A stretch of 23,353 nt of DNA. It comes from a virus. Position 1 is the first letter of the stretch; each line of letters opens with the position of its first letter. The notes beneath the pieces were generated by a model. It saw only the letters and a list, made by a program, of their open reading frames with translations. It was not told the origin of the DNA and did not search any database. Positions 19,692-23,353 of the stretch are shown piece by piece. Position numbers and translations under genes: made by a program. The stretch lies in the IMG/VR virus record IMGVR_UViG_3300045996_000102, positions 1-23,353 of that record. One strand, 5' to 3'.

Positions 19692-19934
19692 TCACGCCTC
19701 CAGCCGTATGGCTGCCACGTCAGCCAACCTGGCCACGACCTGCTGGCCAGACTGCGGCCCGGTGCGGATGGTCGCTGACAGGTACATGCCGACAGCCCAC
19801 GTGTGGCTGCCAGTGTCGGTGTGGCGGGTGAAGTCAGCAAACGAGACAGCCACGTCACGCACCTGCACCCAGTCGCCACCGAGCAGCAGCGCAGCGATGG
19901 CGTCCGTGTCCACGTGGATGCCGCCGTGGCTCAT
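19692..19934 (-). CDS. Small protein after the protease gene, 80 aa
   Basis: ATGA overlap with the protease stop. Sequence: HVDTDAIAALLLGGDWVQV, SFADFTRHTDTGSHTWAVG, then GQQVVARLADVAAIRLEA. It looks like a compact alpha/beta domain. I do not recognise the family; the position between protease and capsid could suit a head assembly or decoration factor. Confidence 0.6.
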   Translation of the reverse strand: MSHGGIHVDTDAIAALLLGGDWVQVRDVAVSFADFTRHTDTGSHTWAVGMYLSATIRTGPQSGQQVVARLADVAAIRLEA

Positions 19935-20500
19935 GTGTTCAGCCCGTTCAGGAACGCCCGCAGGTCGTCCAGCCGTGGCGTCGGTGAGGGCCCCACGATC
20001 ATGGTGTGTTCACGTGCGACAGCCACGCCAGCGCCTGCGTACTGCGGTGTGGGTGTGGCTGCCACGTGTGACAGTCCGCAGGCCTCGCGCCACACGATGC
20101 GGCGCCCGTCCTGGTCCACCAGTGAGCGGCTGCGGTACACCCGCGCTGACACTGACCAGCCGGTCAGTTCACCAGCTCTGGCTTGCTCAGCCTGTGGGTG
20201 GCTGCGGTCCAGTCGGAACCCAGCGACCAGCCCTTGCGCAGACTCGGCCAGCGACACGCAGCGCCCTAGGAACCGGTCGCCCTCGTCGCCGTAGTGGCCC
20301 ACCATCAGGTTCACCCAGCGGCCACCTTTCACGCAGTCGCGCTGGTAGGCGCCATGGTTGAACGCCTCCCAGTACGTGGTGGCGCCGCCGTCGTCTGACA
20401 CCTGCGTGGGCACGTCGTACGGGACAGCCAGACCCTCCACGGTCCAGCCGTCACCGACGGGTTCCAGTGGTGCGGCTGCTCGCTCGATGGTCAGTTCCAT
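19931..20500 (-). CDS. Prohead protease, HK97 (S78/U35-like) type
   Basis: 189 aa. VEGLAVPYDVPTQV at the N-terminus, GHYGDEGDRFLGR with catalytic His69, GWSVSAR with the serine nucleophile (S116 or S118), then EACGLSHVAATPTPQY matching the family pattern (L/V)SxVxxPA. It matures the capsid by removing the delta domain. It begins 2 nt after the portal stop. The C-terminal third (160-189) is likely self-processed or a scaffold anchor. Confidence 0.85.
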   Translation of the reverse strand: MELTIERAAAPLEPVGDGWTVEGLAVPYDVPTQVSDDGGATTYWEAFNHGAYQRDCVKGGRWVNLMVGHYGDEGDRFLGRCVSLAESAQGLVAGFRLDRSHPQAEQARAGELTGWSVSARVYRSRSLVDQDGRRIVWREACGLSHVAATPTPQYAGAGVAVAREHTMIVGPSPTPRLDDLRAFLNGLNT

Positions 20501-20502
20501 GG

Positions 20503-21771
20503 CTATGCCACCTCCTGTGGCGTCAGGTCGCCGGTCTGCTCGGGCTGCTCGGGTGGCTGCTCGTCCTGGTCGGGCGTATCCCCTTCGGAATCCGAAGGGG
20601 TTTCTGGCAGTGGCCCGCGCCCGATCATGGCGCGGCCCTCATCGATGGTGAGCAGCCCACTGGACACCAGCGACCCGACCACCGCAGCGGTGGTGGACGC
20701 GTCGGCGCGCATGCGGCCTGCGTAGTCCCACTGCACGCTGGTGCCACGTGGCATCAGCCACTTGCTGAACGCTTCCGACAGTGGGCGTGCGTAGCGGTCC
20801 ACGCTGTCGCGCACAAACTCGATGTCTGCACTCTCAATGTTCTGGTACGTCATGGACGGGCCAGCCAGACCCAACTTGTAACTGGGTATGCCCAGCATCA
20901 TCGCCACCGCTGCGGCGTTCCACTGGCGCGACTCCACCAGTTGCGCCTTGTCGGCGTCGGTCACCACGGGTGTCAGCACGTAGCCGCTGGGCAGCACGAC
21001 CGGTTCCCGCGTGTTGGTCATGGTGCGCCACTTGGCTTTCAACTCGTCGGCCTGCCCTTGCGTCAGGACGACGGGCGCTTGCAGCACAGCGGGTGGCATG
21101 GCACCACCAGCGAAGTAGTTGCCTGCGTGTTCCTCAGCAGCGACCGAGCCACCGAGCCACACGCCGTACTGAGCCAGCACGCCACGCCCCAGCGCGTCAC
21201 CGCTGCGGTTGCCAGCGGACACGTGCAGCAGCTCGTCTGCGTCACGCAGGACACCACCGACGGTGAACGCCCACCGGTTGGTTTCCGGGTCGATGAGCAG
21301 CCACACGTCATCAGCGGGCAGCGGCATCAGCCAACCTGGCCGCAGCGTACGAAAGTCCACGTCGCCGTACAGTGCGAAGTGGTTGCCGTACAGCACGAGG
21401 TCCTCGACAGCAGCCCACTTGTATTGCCACGGGTCGGTGGTCGGGTCGGGGTCGGTCAACACCATCGGCTCATCGACAACCCGCACTGGTACGCCCTGCT
21501 CGGCGTCCCAGCGCATCGCCCTCCACGCGGTGCCAGCCACGGCGTTGGCCAGCAGTGCCACACCACGACCGAACGGCGGCAAGCCCATGGCTTCCGCTTC
21601 GGTGGCCATGGCGCCGTAGCCGGTGCCGTACGGCTCACCCGTGAGGAACGCCCACGACTGTGCTGGACGCAGACCGCCACGGGTGCTGGTGGCCATCACC
21701 CCGCCAGCAGCCAACCTGGCGCGGGCCTGCTTGCGGGTGGCGCGCTGCACGCGCTGGAGGTCAGTAGACAT
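20503..21771 (-). CDS. Portal protein, HK97 type
   Basis: 422 aa. Portal family hallmarks: GVALLANAVAGTAWRAM (about 69-85), WQYKWAAVEDLVLYGNHFALYG, and VESRQWNAAAVAMMLGIP...MTYQNIESADIEFVRDSVDRYARPLSEAFSKWL. The C-terminus is a Pro/Gln/Asp tail; it contains the linker TPSDSEGDTP (391-400) encoded by palindromic element copy 2. It overlaps the terminase by 11 nt. It forms the dodecameric DNA channel. (Key residues quoted in separate pieces.). Confidence 0.9.
   Translation of the reverse strand: MSTDLQRVQRATRKQARARLAAGGVMATSTRGGLRPAQSWAFLTGEPYGTGYGAMATEAEAMGLPPFGRGVALLANAVAGTAWRAMRWDAEQGVPVRVVDEPMVLTDPDPTTDPWQYKWAAVEDLVLYGNHFALYGDVDFRTLRPGWLMPLPADDVWLLIDPETNRWAFTVGGVLRDADELLHVSAGNRSGDALGRGVLAQYGVWLGGSVAAEEHAGNYFAGGAMPPAVLQAPVVLTQGQADELKAKWRTMTNTREPVVLPSGYVLTPVVTDADKAQLVESRQWNAAAVAMMLGIPSYKLGLAGPSMTYQNIESADIEFVRDSVDRYARPLSEAFSKWLMPRGTSVQWDYAGRMRADASTTAAVVGSLVSSGLLTIDEGRAMIGRGPLPETPSDSEGDTPDQDEQPPEQPEQTGDLTPQEVA
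20573..20602. repeat. Intragenic palindromic element, copy 2
   Basis: CCCCTTCGGA-A-TCCGAAGGGG with flanks GGCGTAT and TT. It equals the unit at 3843-3872 at 29 of 30 positions; only the palindrome centre differs. It lies near the 3' end of the portal gene, in the same reading frame as copy 1, and encodes TPSDSEGDTP against TPSESEGDTP in copy 1. Confidence 0.9.
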
Positions 21772-23353
21772 AGAAACTCAACGGTTCCTCTCGTGGCTGG
21801 TGGCGGTCAGCAATCGCCCACGCTGTCGCCCTGAGCAGGTCAGACCTGATGCCACGGTGCGCCACACCCAGCCCACCCGTGGCGGTCGGCACCAACTGGA
21901 CTGAACGCACCTGCAGGCCCAAGTCCTCGTCGCCGCTGTGCACGACCTGGCCAGCACGCAGCAGCGACCGCAGCAGCGGCAGCGCGGCACTGGTCTGCGC
22001 CACACCAGCACGCTTCACCATGGCGCGTGGCACCGACTGCTGCGCCTCGTCCACCGACAGGCTGCCACCGATCACCAGCGAGCAGTCAGGTCGCATGCCG
22101 ATGGTGAAGTTCGCCCACGCATACGCGTCAGCCCGCGACTCAAACTGGCCGCCCCACGTCAGCAGCCGCCCGTCAGCCAGCTCGGCCACAGCAGCAGCGG
22201 ACGCACCCAGCCCGTAGTAGTCCTCCACCGCGACAGTGACAGCGGCACCATCTGGTGCTGAGGCGTACAAGTCGGCTGCGTGGGACCACTGGTCCTTGTT
22301 GGTCAGCGGCTCGGTGCGGTTGCTGGCCACCAGTCGGCGGCGCGGCCAGATGTTCAGGAACTGGCTGCGGAATGACTCCACCGGGTCGTCCTCGTCGGGG
22401 TCCTCCGAGTAGCCCACCTGTGCCCGCGACAGTTTCCCTTCCAGCAGCCGTTCACGTGCTGGCGTCCAGTGCGGGCTGGCCAACCTCCACGCCGCGCGGT
22501 CGTCCAGTGCGGTGTCCCCTGGTGCCGACCACTCCACCAGCAGTGTGCGCACATCAGCGCGGCCCCACGCAGCGAAACACCCAGCACGCCGCAGCAGCAC
22601 CAGCGACGTAGCCTGCCGGTGCGCCGTCGAGAACAGACACAGTTGCGCGTTGATGCGCTCCGACAGTGTGGGTTCCAGACCGTCCTCCACCGTGGACGGT
22701 TCCAACTTCCACGCCTCGTCAGCCATCGCCAGCGAGCCACTGAACCCGAACACCGACAGCTTGGACCGCAGCATGTAGCGCGACCCGTCGGGATGCTCAA
22801 TCTCCTCCTGGTCGTTGGCGTCACGCACGCGGTAGCCGAGGTCCTTGCGTTCATGCGCCCACCGTCGAGCTGGTCGCTGAATCTCACGACAGATGGCGAT
22901 GTTGGCGCCCGTGTGCAGAATCGTCTGCTCCTCACCGAACAGCACCGACTGGTGCATCCGCCACACCGCCAGTTCACGCAGCAACACCGACTTGCCCACC
23001 TGACGTGCCGTCGAGCAGAACACCTCCAGCCAGATGAGGTCGCCGTCCGCGTCATGCTCCAACAGCCGGAAGATGACCAACGTCTGCCACCACCGCAGAT
23101 GCGTGCCACGCTCCGACTCGATCCACGCCACCGCTTGCGGCCCGTACGACCCAGTGGCGTCAGGATGCGGCAGGCTCATGTGGCGCGGCCACGTCGCGTT
23201 GGCCGGAACCACCAGCAGCGGCGCCAACCACGGGCACGCATCCCAGATGGCGTCAGTCGGTGGCGGTGTGATCGGCTCCGGTTCGGCGTCGTCGGCGTCG
23301 TCCACGGCGTCTGGCGGCTCGCTCGGGTCGCCCGGGGGTGTTCCAGCCTGGCG
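21761..23353 (-). CDS. terL: Terminase large subunit, 5' end possibly outside the window
   Basis: The frame is open to the right edge. A GTG at 23305 would give 514 aa but has no ribosome site, so the start may lie outside. The ATPase domain shows Walker A STARQVGKS (98-106, counted from that GTG), a Walker B LAMADEA (192-198) with catalytic Glu, and FSTAHR as coupling motif. The nuclease half contains VAVEDYYGLGAS near residue 355 and SLVIGGSLSVDEAQ. The enzyme cuts and pumps DNA into the prohead. No small terminase gene is seen; it is expected beyond the edge. Confidence 0.92.
   Translation of the reverse strand, partial: RQAGTPPGDPSEPPDAVDDADDAEPEPITPPPTDAIWDACPWLAPLLVVPANATWPRHMSLPHPDATGSYGPQAVAWIESERGTHLRWWQTLVIFRLLEHDADGDLIWLEVFCSTARQVGKSVLLRELAVWRMHQSVLFGEEQTILHTGANIAICREIQRPARRWAHERKDLGYRVRDANDQEEIEHPDGSRYMLRSKLSVFGFSGSLAMADEAWKLEPSTVEDGLEPTLSERINAQLCLFSTAHRQATSLVLLRRAGCFAAWGRADVRTLLVEWSAPGDTALDDRAAWRLASPHWTPARERLLEGKLSRAQVGYSEDPDEDDPVESFRSQFLNIWPRRRLVASNRTEPLTNKDQWSHAADLYASAPDGAAVTVAVEDYYGLGASAAAVAELADGRLLTWGGQFESRADAYAWANFTIGMRPDCSLVIGGSLSVDEAQQSVPRAMVKRAGVAQTSAALPLLRSLLRAGQVVHSGDEDLGLQVRSVQLVPTATGGLGVAHRGIRSDLLRATAWAIADRHQPREEPLSFYVY

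Noticed and set aside
20467-21834. Long plus-strand open frame of 455 codons opposite the portal gene
   Set aside because: The minus strand has clear portal motifs, start and operon overlaps. The plus-strand product is His/Gln/Arg-rich without domain features, typical of antisense frames in GC-rich DNA.
1-23353. tRNA or rRNA genes
   Set aside because: No cloverleaf with T-loop consensus or ribosomal sequence was noticed by eye; a tRNA search program would settle it.

Overview
The window is a nearly complete, tightly packed siphophage genome (or its circularly permuted form) that infects a high-GC Gram-positive host. Support for an actinobacterial host comes from the GC-rich sequence, GTG starts, a TTGTCCACA-type DnaA box, many small zinc-ribbon proteins and a large serine integrase. 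No LysB-type mycolyl-arabinogalactan esterase was found, so a mycolate-free host is possible. Almost all genes lie on the minus strand and are chained by ATGA, GTGA or TGATG overlaps.

Right to left: the structural operon (23353 to about 10184) encodes the large terminase, portal, prohead protease, small head genes, HK97-fold capsid, head-tail connectors, tail tube, a tail assembly chaperone with a well-formed -1 frameshift site, a short tape measure (547 aa), a large minor tail protein, a fibre-like protein, two small acidic or charged proteins, a CHAP-like lysin, a secreted DNase I-fold (EEP) protein and a one-TM holin candidate. A 16-bp perfect inverted repeat follows. Next is an integrase unit (10080 to 8516) with symmetric operator-like repeats, a 36-aa zinc protein and a serine integrase, closed by a 14-bp hairpin terminator.

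The control region around 6861-7280 separates two rightward zinc-binding genes (7281-8128, the second carrying two classical C2H2 fingers) from a leftward early operon (6860 to 789). That operon holds an excisionase-like HTH protein, RecB/Cas4-like exonuclease, RecT-like annealing protein, DPPY-type methyltransferase, Cys-rich mini-protein, Hjc-like resolvase, a two-gene C5-cytosine methyltransferase, a zinc protein and a winged-helix protein. It looks like a recombination, DNA modification and replication module.

The left 0.7 kb holds a divergent control/origin-like region with three 15-bp iterons, an 18-bp palindrome and a DnaA box, then an HNH endonuclease cut by the left edge. HNH genes usually sit just before the terminase in such phages, so the two window ends are probably close on the real map. 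The most unusual observations are: a C5 methyltransferase split into two proteins whose genes overlap out of frame for 254 bp; a 30-bp palindromic element present twice, in the same reading frame, inside two unrelated genes; the iteron region; a coding-looking frame before the capsid gene that has no start codon; and a secreted EEP nuclease-like protein in the lysis module.
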